Source of the DNA: Streptomyces spectabilis
GTDB lineage: Bacteria; Actinomycetota; Actinomycetes; Streptomycetales; Streptomycetaceae
DNA: 64,000 nt
Assembly (NCBI RefSeq): GCF_008704795.1
Contig: NZ_CP023690.1
Coordinates: 3,668,501-3,732,500 of the forward strand
Direction: 5' to 3'
The position numbers and the translations under genes were made by a program. The first letter of the stretch is position 1. Each line of letters opens with the position of its first letter. A model generated the notes under the pieces. That model was not told the origin of the DNA. It saw only the letters and a program-made list of their open reading frames with translations, and did no database searches. Shown one piece after another: positions 27,994-36,540 of this stretch.

Positions 27994-28538
27994 ACCACCT
28001 CTTCCTCGTGCAGCCGCGTGCGCAGCATCCGTACGGCCGTGTGCAGCCTGCTCTTGACCGTGCCCTCCGGGATGCCGAGTTCGGCGGCGATGTCCCGCAC
28101 CGGCAGGTCCGCGTAGAAGCGCAGGACCACGACCTGCCGCTGGCCGTCCGGCAGTTCGTCCAGGCCCTGCGCCACGGCCAGCGACAGGACGCGCGACTCG
28201 GCGCCGTCCTCCTCGGGCCGCTCCGGGCGCAGCGCGGCGAGCCGTTCACCGAGCCGCTCCTGGCGGCGCCGGGCCCGGTGCCAGTCCATGGCCCAGTTCG
28301 AGGCGACGACCGCCGCCCAGGCCGACACGTCGCGCGGGGCCCCGTCCCCCTTCGCCGCCCGCTCCAGGAGCCGCAGCCTGACCTGCTGCACCCCGTCCTG
28401 GAGTTCGCCGTACGGCACCCCGCCGAGCGACAGGACGGCCCGCACCCGGTCCTCCTGGGCCGGATCGAGCGGATCCGCCCCCTGTGCCGGGCGGTCGGCC
28501 GCGTCGCGCGCCTGACGGCGCGGTTTTCCGCGCAGCAA
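27990..28538 (-). CDS. ECF-type RNA polymerase sigma factor
   Basis: Sigma-70 family protein with region 2 (DGVQQVRLRLLERA ... ASNWAMDWHRARRRQ) and region 4 (LDELPDGQRQVVVLRFYADL, then IPEGTVKSRLHTAVRML) and nothing between them, so an extracytoplasmic-function sigma factor. A TTG at 28538 behind GGAGGAGGGGGAGG gives 182 residues, the usual size. An in-frame ATG at 28670 would add 44 Arg/Gly-rich residues and is thought less likely. It is translationally coupled to the membrane protein downstream and diverges from the TerD-repeat gene. Confidence 0.82.
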   Translation of the reverse strand: MLRGKPRRQARDAADRPAQGADPLDPAQEDRVRAVLSLGGVPYGELQDGVQQVRLRLLERAAKGDGAPRDVSAWAAVVASNWAMDWHRARRRQERLGERLAALRPERPEEDGAESRVLSLAVAQGLDELPDGQRQVVVLRFYADLPVRDIAAELGIPEGTVKSRLHTAVRMLRTRLHEEEVV

Positions 28539-28726
28539 TGCCCCTCCCCCTCCTCCGTTTCCCCTACGACGCGGAAGCGGGCCGAATCGTTCGACCGTCC
28601 TCGGCCATCGCGTGAGTTGTCGGGGCCGACCACGTCGCCGCAGGTCCACGGCCTGGCAGGGGTGATGCATCCGGAACCTCCTCCACCACTTCTCCTCATC
28701 GACTTCACACCATCCCCACTGACACG

Positions 28727-30790
28727 ATGAGCCCCATGACGCACATCTCCAAGGGGGCCAACACCCCTGTCCCGGTGGCCCCGTTGCGGGTCGCGGTCTG
28801 CCGCCTCCAGGTGCCCGGGGCGCCCGTCGTCGACGCCTCCGCGCTGCTCCTCGACGCGCGCGGCACGGTCCGGGGCGACGCCGACCTCGTCTTCTACAAC
28901 CAGCCCGCGCACCCCTCGGGCGCGGTGCGGCACGCGGGCACGGCCGAGGGCGGCGGGCAGCTCGCCGAGTGGCTGGAGATCGACCTGTCGCGGATCGAGC
29001 CGGACGTCCAGCGGGTCCTGGTGGCCGGGTCCTGCGACGGCGGCACGTTCGGCGCGGTGCCCGGCCTGTACGTCCAGGCCATGACCGGTGACGGTGGCGT
29101 CGTCGCGCACTACGCCGTCACCGACGCGAGCACCGAGACGGCGTTCGTGCTCGGCGAGTTCTACCGGCGCGACGGGGCCTGGAAGTTCCGGGCGGTCGGG
29201 CAGGGCTACGCGTCAGGACTCGCGGGCCTCGCGACGGACTTCGGCATCGCGGTGGACCAGCCGGCCCCGGCCCCGGCCCCGGCTCCGGCTCCCGCTCCGG
29301 CTGCGATACCGGCTCCGCAGCCGCAGTACAGCCCCGCCGTGCCCGGACCCGCGCCCGCCGCGCCCCCGGCCCTGGGCCCCGAGTTCCACCCCTTCGCCCA
29401 GCAGGGCCGCGGCAACGGCGTCGTCAGCGTCGACGCGCCGCTGCCGCCCGGCGCCGCGGTCCTCGTCGAGGCGTGGCAGCGCGGCGACGGCTACTTCGGC
29501 CTGACCACGCTCGACCGCCGCAACAAGGAGGACGAGTACCTCTTCAACAGCACCCTGGACGACTTCCGGGGCCGCGTGCTCGCCAAGGTCCCGCAGGGCC
29601 GCCCGCTGCGCCTGCGCGTGGAGGCCGACGGCGAGTGGGGCGTACGGGTCCTGCCGCTGTCGGCGGCGCGCCCGCTCGGCCCCGGCGCGCTCCAGGGCTA
29701 CGGCCCCGACGTGCTCGCGCACCACGGCACGGCCGCCGACCTCGACGTGGACTTCGCGGGCGACGAGGACGGCGGCGGCTACATCGGTCTGAAGAGCTAC
29801 GACGCCACCAGGCTGCGCGACCTCGACGACTACGACCTGCTCGTCAACGACACCGACCGGCTGCGCCAGACCGTGCCGCTCACCGACGGCCCGCTGCTGC
29901 TCGCCCTGGAGGCCGAAGGGCCCTGGCAGCTCAGCGCGCGCCCGCTCCCGGTCGTCGACCAGGTGGCCGCGCGGGCGAGCGGCGTGTACAGCGGGCGCGG
30001 CCGGGCCACGGTCACGCTGGTCAACCCGACCCCCGGCCGCCCGGCGCTGCTCGACTACGCGATCACGGGCGAGGACTCGTTCCTCGGCTACGAGGCGAAA
30101 CTGCTCGACGAGTACGACGACGAGGAGCAGTTCCTCAGCGGGCAGAACAACGGCGAGCACGGCCGGACCCTGATCTTCCGCGACGGTGCCGCACAGCTGC
30201 GCCTCAAGCTGGAGGGCACGGGCGACTGGAACCTGCGGCTGCTGCCCGTCGAACAGACGCCGCCACTGACAGGACCCGCCGAGGGCACGGGCAGCGCGGT
30301 GTTCCGCTACGACGGGCCGCCCGCGCTACTCGGCCTCGCCCGCACCGGCTCCGACGACGACCCCCTGAGCACCCGTACCGTCCAGGCGCACGGTCGCACG
30401 GTGATCTCCGCCGACACCTCGGGGCGCCGCAGGCCCGTCACCGGGCCGCTGTGGGTCTCCCCCGCGGGCCACGCGTACGTCCTGGTCAGCGCGGGCGACC
30501 ACACGGCGTGGCGGATCGAACCGGCCCCGGCCGCGAGCGCGCCCGCCCTCGGCAAGGGCGGGCGCGTCGACGGGCAGGGCTATGGAGTCGTACGTCACAC
30601 CGAGTCCGAGACCGAGATGATGCTCACGCACGAGGGCCGGGGTCTGATCGACCTCCTGGTGGTCTGGGAGCTCGACGAGCGCCTCGCGCCGGTGCGGCGG
30701 ATCAGCACCGCGGCGGGCCTCCAGCTGCTCCCCGGGGGCTATTTGCAGATCAGGACGAGCGGCCGCTGGGGCATCGAGCACCGGGGCTGA
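28727..30790 (+). CDS. TerD-domain protein with five C-terminal beta-repeat modules
   Basis: 687 residues. The first 180 match the TerD/stress-protein fold (start ISKGANTPVPV, ADLVFYNQP, GEFYRRDGAWKFRAVGQGY). A Pro/Ala linker (about 183-225, PAPAPAPAPAPAPA) leads to five modules of roughly 85-100 residues, each ending in a G-x-W type strand: DGEWGVRVLPL, EGPWQLSARPL, TGDWNLRLLPV, AGDHTAWRIEP and SGRWGIEHRG. No signal peptide or membrane segment. TerD proteins bind calcium and occur in tellurite/stress systems. ATG at 28727 (or 28736) lacks a ribosome site. A GGAACC at 28673 upstream could be an ECF -35 element. Confidence 0.75.
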   Translation: MSPMTHISKGANTPVPVAPLRVAVCRLQVPGAPVVDASALLLDARGTVRGDADLVFYNQPAHPSGAVRHAGTAEGGGQLAEWLEIDLSRIEPDVQRVLVAGSCDGGTFGAVPGLYVQAMTGDGGVVAHYAVTDASTETAFVLGEFYRRDGAWKFRAVGQGYASGLAGLATDFGIAVDQPAPAPAPAPAPAPAAIPAPQPQYSPAVPGPAPAAPPALGPEFHPFAQQGRGNGVVSVDAPLPPGAAVLVEAWQRGDGYFGLTTLDRRNKEDEYLFNSTLDDFRGRVLAKVPQGRPLRLRVEADGEWGVRVLPLSAARPLGPGALQGYGPDVLAHHGTAADLDVDFAGDEDGGGYIGLKSYDATRLRDLDDYDLLVNDTDRLRQTVPLTDGPLLLALEAEGPWQLSARPLPVVDQVAARASGVYSGRGRATVTLVNPTPGRPALLDYAITGEDSFLGYEAKLLDEYDDEEQFLSGQNNGEHGRTLIFRDGAAQLRLKLEGTGDWNLRLLPVEQTPPLTGPAEGTGSAVFRYDGPPALLGLARTGSDDDPLSTRTVQAHGRTVISADTSGRRRPVTGPLWVSPAGHAYVLVSAGDHTAWRIEPAPAASAPALGKGGRVDGQGYGVVRHTESETEMMLTHEGRGLIDLLVVWELDERLAPVRRISTAAGLQLLPGGYLQIRTSGRWGIEHRG

Positions 30791-30941
30791 GCGCCCGGCG
30801 GGGCCGGGGGCGGCGTCTCACCTGCTGGTCAGCGCCGCCCCACCGCACGATTGAGACCTCAATGAATTGGACAGGCGCCCCGGTGTCCCCCGCATGATGG
30901 GAAGGCTGAAAGCCAGCCGAGGCACGTGCCAGAACTTTTAG

Positions 30942-31961
<1,020 letters not shown>

Positions 31962-31982
31962 CCGTCACCACCCCCGCGCTGG

Positions 31983-32012
31983 CGCGCTTGTCCTCAATCG
32001 CCGGACGGGCTC
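31983..32012 (-). repeat. REP-like 29-base dispersed repeat, copy 2
   Basis: CGCGCTTGTCCTCAATCGCC then GGACGGGCTC, the reverse orientation of copy 1 at 21890. It lies between asd and the DUF1203 gene. Confidence 0.85.
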
Positions 32013-32077
32013 GGCGCTGAGGTCGGTGTCCGAAAGGTGCCAGCGTGGGGTGGGGCGAGGGGGCGAGGGTGGGGGGC

Positions 32078-32587
32078 ATGAGCACCCAGTACACACCGCG
32101 CCCCATCGAGCCGAAGGCGCTGGCGCAGCTGCGCGAGCGGGACGACGCGGGCCGCCCCTGCGTCCCGTACGTGGACGAGGAGGGCGGCTCCCCGCTGCGC
32201 TGCTGCCTGCGCCCGATCCCCGCGGGCGACCGCGTCGCCCTGGTCGCGTACGCCCCGCTCCGCCGCTGGGCGGCACGGACCGGCGCCCAGCCGGGCGCGT
32301 ACGACGAGCAGGGCCCCGTGTTCATCCACGCGGACCCGTGCGCGGGCCCGGTGGAAGCCGACCTCTACCCGTTCGCGCGCGCCGGGGCGCTGCGGACGCT
32401 GCGCCGCTACGACGCCCGCGGCCGCATCGTCGGCGGCCGCCTCCTGGAGATCCCCGAGGACACGACCGCGGGCTTCGACGCGGCCTTCGAGGAGGCGTTC
32501 GCCGACCCCGAGGTCACCCAGGTGCACGTCCGTGCCGTGGAGCACGGCTGCCTGCAGTTCGTGGTGCACCGCCCCGAGGGCGCGTAG
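32078..32587 (+). CDS. DUF1203 protein
   Basis: 169 residues matching the DUF1203 pattern: PCVPYVDEEGGSPLRCCLRP, RVALVAYAPL, GPVFIHADPCAG, YDARGRIVGGRLL and a C-terminal HVRAVEHGCLQFVVHR. Several Cys and His residues (Cys28, Cys43/44, His84, Cys88) are family-conserved and could bind a metal. No function is known for the family. ATG at 32078 with a GGGCGAGGG run upstream. Confidence 0.85.
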   Translation: MSTQYTPRPIEPKALAQLRERDDAGRPCVPYVDEEGGSPLRCCLRPIPAGDRVALVAYAPLRRWAARTGAQPGAYDEQGPVFIHADPCAGPVEADLYPFARAGALRTLRRYDARGRIVGGRLLEIPEDTTAGFDAAFEEAFADPEVTQVHVRAVEHGCLQFVVHRPEGA

Positions 32588-32600
32588 CCGACCGGAGGGG

Positions 32601-33485
32601 TCACGCCGCGGCCGCCGGGACGGTGGCCGCGGCCACCGCCCTGGCGAACGCCCGCACCCGCTCCGTCTCGCCGTCCCGGTGCCAGACCATGCCGAGCACC
32701 GAGTCGGGCACCCCGTCCACCGGTACGAAGACGACGTCCTCACGGCCGTGGTACGCGGCCGTGGGCCGGCACAGCAGCATCGCGCCCTGGTCGGCGGCGA
32801 CGAGGGTGAGGCCCTCCTGGAGGGTCCGGACGGCGGGGGCGGGCAGGGCCGAGGGCGCGTGGGCCTCGCGCCAGTAGGCGGGGGCGGGCGGACCGGCCGC
32901 GATGAGGGGCATGCCGCCCAGCTCGGCGGCGGCGAGCCGCTCGCGCCCCGCGAAGGGGTGCCGTACCGACACGGCGACCGTCTGCTGCTGCCGGGAGAAG
33001 AGCGGGCCGAGGACGAGGTCCGGCTCGGCCACCGGCAGGAGCACGATCGCCGCGTCCACCTCGCCCTGGCGCACCGCTCCGAACGGGTCCGCGAAGGGCA
33101 CCTCCGCGATCTCCGTGACGCAGGCCGGATGCCGCTTCCGGAAGGTGGTGATGGCCTCCATGAGCCGGGCGTCCGCCGTGCCCTGGAAGCCGATGCGAAG
33201 GCGGCCCTCGACCCCGCGCGCGGCCTCCTTCGCCCGGTCGACGACCGCGGCCAACTCCGCGTAGGCGGGACTCAGTTCCGCCCGGAATCGCTCGCCGAGC
33301 GGGGTCAGCCGCACCCGGCGGCTAGTACGCTCCACGAGCCGGGCGCCGATCCGCTGCTCCAGCGCGGCGAGCAGCTGGCTGACCCGGCCCTGTGAGACAT
33401 ACAGCCGAGCCCCCGCCCGTCCGAAGTGCAGCTCGTCGGCCAGCACGAGGAAGCACTCCAGCTCCCGTATCTCCACTCCGCCCAC
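32601..33485 (-). CDS. LysR-family transcriptional regulator (paired with MFS exporter)
   Basis: 294 residues. The N-terminal winged helix is ELECFLVLADELHFGRAGARLYVSQGRVSQLLAALEQRIG (residues about 8-47, given as ELECFLVLADELHFGRA and QGRVSQLLAALEQRIG), then the periplasmic-binding-like effector domain from about 92. GTG at 33485 has GGGAG eight bases upstream. It diverges from the MFS transporter with a 113-base gap that holds a 17-base palindrome, so the exporter is its likely target. Confidence 0.88.
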   Translation of the reverse strand: MGGVEIRELECFLVLADELHFGRAGARLYVSQGRVSQLLAALEQRIGARLVERTSRRVRLTPLGERFRAELSPAYAELAAVVDRAKEAARGVEGRLRIGFQGTADARLMEAITTFRKRHPACVTEIAEVPFADPFGAVRQGEVDAAIVLLPVAEPDLVLGPLFSRQQQTVAVSVRHPFAGRERLAAAELGGMPLIAAGPPAPAYWREAHAPSALPAPAVRTLQEGLTLVAADQGAMLLCRPTAAYHGREDVVFVPVDGVPDSVLGMVWHRDGETERVRAFARAVAAATVPAAAA

Positions 33486-33510
33486 TGCCGCCAGCTCCCG
33501 CCCACGCCCG

Positions 33511-33527
33511 ATCGATCCGGGATCGAT
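33511..33527. promoter_or_regulatory. Palindrome in LysR/MFS divergent region
   Basis: ATCGATCC-G-GGATCGAT is a perfect eight-base inverted repeat with a one-base centre, midway between the two divergent starts. It has the position of a LysR operator, though the length differs from the classical T-N11-A box. Confidence 0.5.
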
Positions 33528-33598
33528 TAGTCCCGCTCATTCAAGGATGAGATCTTCGGCGTTGTTCCCGGTCACCGGCCGGGCGTTGGCTGGTGCCC

Positions 33599-34807
33599 AT
33601 GGAAACGCCCGTGGAAACCCCCACTGAAACCCCGGCCCAGACCCCCCACGTGGACGCGCGGCAGCGAGCCCTTCCGCTGTCCGTCGTCGCCGTCGCGGCC
33701 GCCACCTTCTCCGTCGTGACGACGGAGATGCTGCCCGTCGGCCTGCTCACCTCGCTCGCCTCGGGCCTCGGCGTCTCCGACGGCACGGCGGGCCTGACCG
33801 TCACCCTGCCCGGTGTCGTCGCGGCGCTTGCCGCGCTGCTGCTTCCGGTCGCGGTGCGCGGCGCGGACCGCCGGGCCGTCCTGTGCGGCCTGATGCTCCT
33901 GCTCGGCGCGGCGAACCTGCTTTCGGCCCTGGCGCCGTCCTTCGCGGTCCTGCTCGCCGCGCGGATCGTGGTCGGCCTGTGCATCGGCGGCGTGTGGGCC
34001 GTCGCGGCCTCGCTCGCGGTGCGCCTGGTGCGGGCCGAGTCCGTGGGCCGGGCCACCGCCGTGATCTTCAGCGGCATAGCCGTGGCGTCGGTCCTCGGCG
34101 TGCCCGCCGGCACCTTCCTCGGGGAGCTCGCCAGCTGGCGCTGGGCGTTCGGCGCGGTGGCCGCGCTCGGCCTCGGCGTGGCCGCGCTGCTGGCCGTGGT
34201 GCTCCCGGCCCTGCCGCCGAGCGAGCCGGTGCGCCTCGGCGCCTTCCCCGCCCTGTTGCGCCTGCCGCGCCTTCGCGTCGGCCTGATCGCGGTGGCGCTC
34301 CTGGTCGTCGGCCACTTCGCCGCGTACACCTACGTCCGTCCGGTCCTTGAGCGGGTGCCGGACGTGGGCGCGGGCCTGGTCAGCGGCCTGCTCCTGAGCT
34401 ACGGCGTCGCGGGGATCGCGGGGAACTTCCTGGGCGGCACCTTCGCGGCCCGCGATCCGCGCCGCGCCCTGCTGCTGATCTCCGCGGCCCTCGCGGCCGT
34501 GGTGCTGCTCCTGGTCCCCGCGGGCTCGTCCCTGCCGGTGACGGTCGCCCTCCTTGTCGCCTGGGGCCTCGCCTACGGCGGCGTCTCCGTCTCCTCCCAG
34601 AACTGGGTCATGGCCGCCGCCCCCCAGGCCCGCGAGGCCGCGTCCGCGCTCTTCGCCGGGATCTTCAACGTGGCGATCGCGCTGGGCGCCCTGCTCGGCG
34701 GCCGCGTCGCCGACGGCCTGGGCGCGACGGACGTCCTGTGGCTGGGCGGCGGCCTCGCGGCCCTGGCCCTGGGGGTGGTGGCGACGGCGGGCCGGGGTGC
34801 GCGCTAG
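33599..34807 (+). CDS. MFS exporter (DHA1 type)
   Basis: 402-residue, 12-segment major facilitator. Motif GVWAVAASLAVRLV around TM4 and the charged loop RGADRRA after TM2 fit drug:H+ antiporters of the chloramphenicol/arabinose-efflux type. The N-terminus is a short ETP repeat (METPVETPTETPAQTP). ATG at 33599 is preferred; a GTG two codons upstream is possible. No ribosome site is evident. Likely regulated by the divergent LysR. The 3' end meets the ATPase gene (stop at 34804) with a few bases of overlap, tail to tail. Confidence 0.87.
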   Translation: METPVETPTETPAQTPHVDARQRALPLSVVAVAAATFSVVTTEMLPVGLLTSLASGLGVSDGTAGLTVTLPGVVAALAALLLPVAVRGADRRAVLCGLMLLLGAANLLSALAPSFAVLLAARIVVGLCIGGVWAVAASLAVRLVRAESVGRATAVIFSGIAVASVLGVPAGTFLGELASWRWAFGAVAALGLGVAALLAVVLPALPPSEPVRLGAFPALLRLPRLRVGLIAVALLVVGHFAAYTYVRPVLERVPDVGAGLVSGLLLSYGVAGIAGNFLGGTFAARDPRRALLLISAALAAVVLLLVPAGSSLPVTVALLVAWGLAYGGVSVSSQNWVMAAAPQAREAASALFAGIFNVAIALGALLGGRVADGLGATDVLWLGGGLAALALGVVATAGRGAR

Positions 34808-35241
34808 GCGGCGGCGCCGAGTTCGCACCACACGTACTTGCCGGAGTCGCCCTCCTTCGGCAGCGGGTGCCAGCCCCAGGTGTCGGAGCAGCAGCGGATC
34901 AGGTCGAGGCCCCGGCCGTCCTCCTGGTCGAGGGGGGCCGGGCGGGAGGTCGGGGCGGGGGGCGTCGGGTCGGCGTCCCAGGCGCCGATGCGCAGGACTC
35001 CGTCGGCCCACAGGAGGCGGAAGGAGACGGGGCCCTTGGTGTGGCGCACGGCGTTGGAGACCAGTTCGGTCGCCAGGAGTTCCGCCACGTCGACGACGCC
35101 GCCGAGGCCGTGCACGGAGAGGATCGCACGGAGCGTATGGCGACACACAGTGACCGCGCAGAGTTCGCGCGGGATCTGGAGGGTGTACTCCCAGGGCTCG
35201 ACCCCGGGAAAGGGTTCAGGTTTGCTGCCGTCCTCTGACAT
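34804..35241 (-). CDS. RsbW/SpoIIAB-like ATP-binding regulator
   Basis: 145-residue HATPase_c protein of the anti-sigma/serine kinase type that is very numerous in Streptomyces. N-box ELLATELVSNAVRH (about 55-67) and G-box DGRGLDLI (about 108-115). ATG at 35241 with AAGGGAG eight bases upstream. It diverges from the XRE/DUF5753 gene, and together with the DUF397 gene this forms the WhiJ-type triad known from S. coelicolor development. Confidence 0.87.
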   Translation of the reverse strand: MSEDGSKPEPFPGVEPWEYTLQIPRELCAVTVCRHTLRAILSVHGLGGVVDVAELLATELVSNAVRHTKGPVSFRLLWADGVLRIGAWDADPTPPAPTSRPAPLDQEDGRGLDLIRCCSDTWGWHPLPKEGDSGKYVWCELGAAA

Positions 35242-35475
35242 ACATGAACTCCCTTTAGAGTCTGAGGAGTTGCATCGCGCAACGGATGCCGGGCGGCTAC
35301 GGATCACCCCGTCGTGGCGTGAGGGGACGATTCGCCTCCGGAACTCCCGCCATCTCGCAGCGTGAGCGACTCATCACTGACGGTAGGCCTGAAAATTATG
35401 ACCTTGCAAGCCGTACACGTAATCTGACACCCGAACGAGGAAGCCCGCAGGGCGAGTTGGACCAAGGAGCCGGCC

Positions 35476-36327
35476 ATGGCGACGAGGCGGAACCCCAGCG
35501 CGCGGCAGGTGCGCCTGGGGGTCGAGCTGCGCAGGATGCGGGACGCGGCCGGGCTCAAGGCGACCGAGGCGGCGGCCCTGCTGGGGGCCAGCTCCGTCCA
35601 GATGAGCCAGATCGAGGCCGGGGTCGCGGGCGTGAGCGAGGAGCGGGTCCGCCGGCTCGCGGCCAACTACGGCTGCGCGGACAGCGGCCTGGTCGAGGCC
35701 CTGGTGGCCATGGCCACGGACCGGACCCAGGGCTGGTGGGAGGAGTACCAGAGCGTACTGCCGCGGGCGTTCGGGGACCTCGCCGAGCTGGAGCACCACG
35801 CCACGTTCCTGCGCGAGGTCGTCATCACCCACGTGCCGGGCCTGTTCCAGACCCCGGACTACGCCCGCGCGGTCTTCGCGTACATGAACCCCGAACTGCC
35901 GGTGAGCGCCCTGGAACCGCGGGTGGAGCACCGGATGCGGCGGCGGGCGGCCATCGAGGGCGCGGCGCCCACGCCGTACGGGGCCGTGGTGCACGAGTTC
36001 GCCCTGCGCGTGCGGGTGGCCGATCGCCGGGTCGCCCGCGCCCAGCTCCTGCAACTGCTCGACCTGTCCGAGCTGCCCGGCGTCAGCGTCCGGGTGATCC
36101 CCGTCGACCAGGACGGCTTCGCCGGTGCCGGGGCCTCGATGATGTACTGCGGAGGGCCGGTGCCCCGGCTCGACACCGGGATCCGCGACGCGCCGGTCAA
36201 CAAGCGGCAGATCGACGCCGACGTCCAGTTGCGGCGGCTGCGGACCCTGCTCCGGATGGTGGAGACGGCGTCGCTCGCCCCGGTGCCGTCGCGGGAGTTC
36301 ATCCACCGCGTGGCGAAGGAACTGTGA
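35476..36327 (+). CDS. XRE helix-turn-helix regulator with DUF5753 (WhiJ-like)
   Basis: 283 residues. HTH_31/XRE domain at about 12-65 (LRRMRDAAGLKATEAAALLG, SSVQMSQIEAG); DUF5753 ligand-like domain at about 98-275 (VPGLFQTPDYARAVF, then RVIPVDQDGF). ATG at 35476 follows AAGGAG. The small DUF397 gene starts nine bases after the stop, the standard pair. Homologues such as WhiJ repress developmental genes until a DUF397 partner releases them; the same logic is assumed here, not shown. Confidence 0.9.
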   Translation: MATRRNPSARQVRLGVELRRMRDAAGLKATEAAALLGASSVQMSQIEAGVAGVSEERVRRLAANYGCADSGLVEALVAMATDRTQGWWEEYQSVLPRAFGDLAELEHHATFLREVVITHVPGLFQTPDYARAVFAYMNPELPVSALEPRVEHRMRRRAAIEGAAPTPYGAVVHEFALRVRVADRRVARAQLLQLLDLSELPGVSVRVIPVDQDGFAGAGASMMYCGGPVPRLDTGIRDAPVNKRQIDADVQLRRLRTLLRMVETASLAPVPSREFIHRVAKEL

Positions 36328-36336
36328 GGCATCGGC

Positions 36337-36540
36337 ATGACCGGGACGACGCACTGGCAGAAGTCCAGCTTCTCCGACGGCAGTGACGGCGACGCCTGCG
36401 TGGAGGTGGCCGCCGCCCCCGGCGCGATCCGGCTCCGGGAGAGCGACGACCCCGCCGTCGAACTCACCACGGGCCGGGCCGCGTTGGCGCACCTCCTCCG
36501 CGACCTCAAGGGCCGCGCCGCCCCGCCGGATGGGCTCTAG
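36337..36540 (+). CDS. DUF397 small protein
   Basis: 67 residues with the DUF397 signature W-K-S-S-F-S near the start (HWQKSSFSDG), DACVEVA and an IRLRESDDP strand. Family members partner DUF5753 regulators encoded next door, as here. ATG at 36337. The stop overlaps the stop of the convergent monooxygenase gene. Confidence 0.92.
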   Translation: MTGTTHWQKSSFSDGSDGDACVEVAAAPGAIRLRESDDPAVELTTGRAALAHLLRDLKGRAAPPDGL

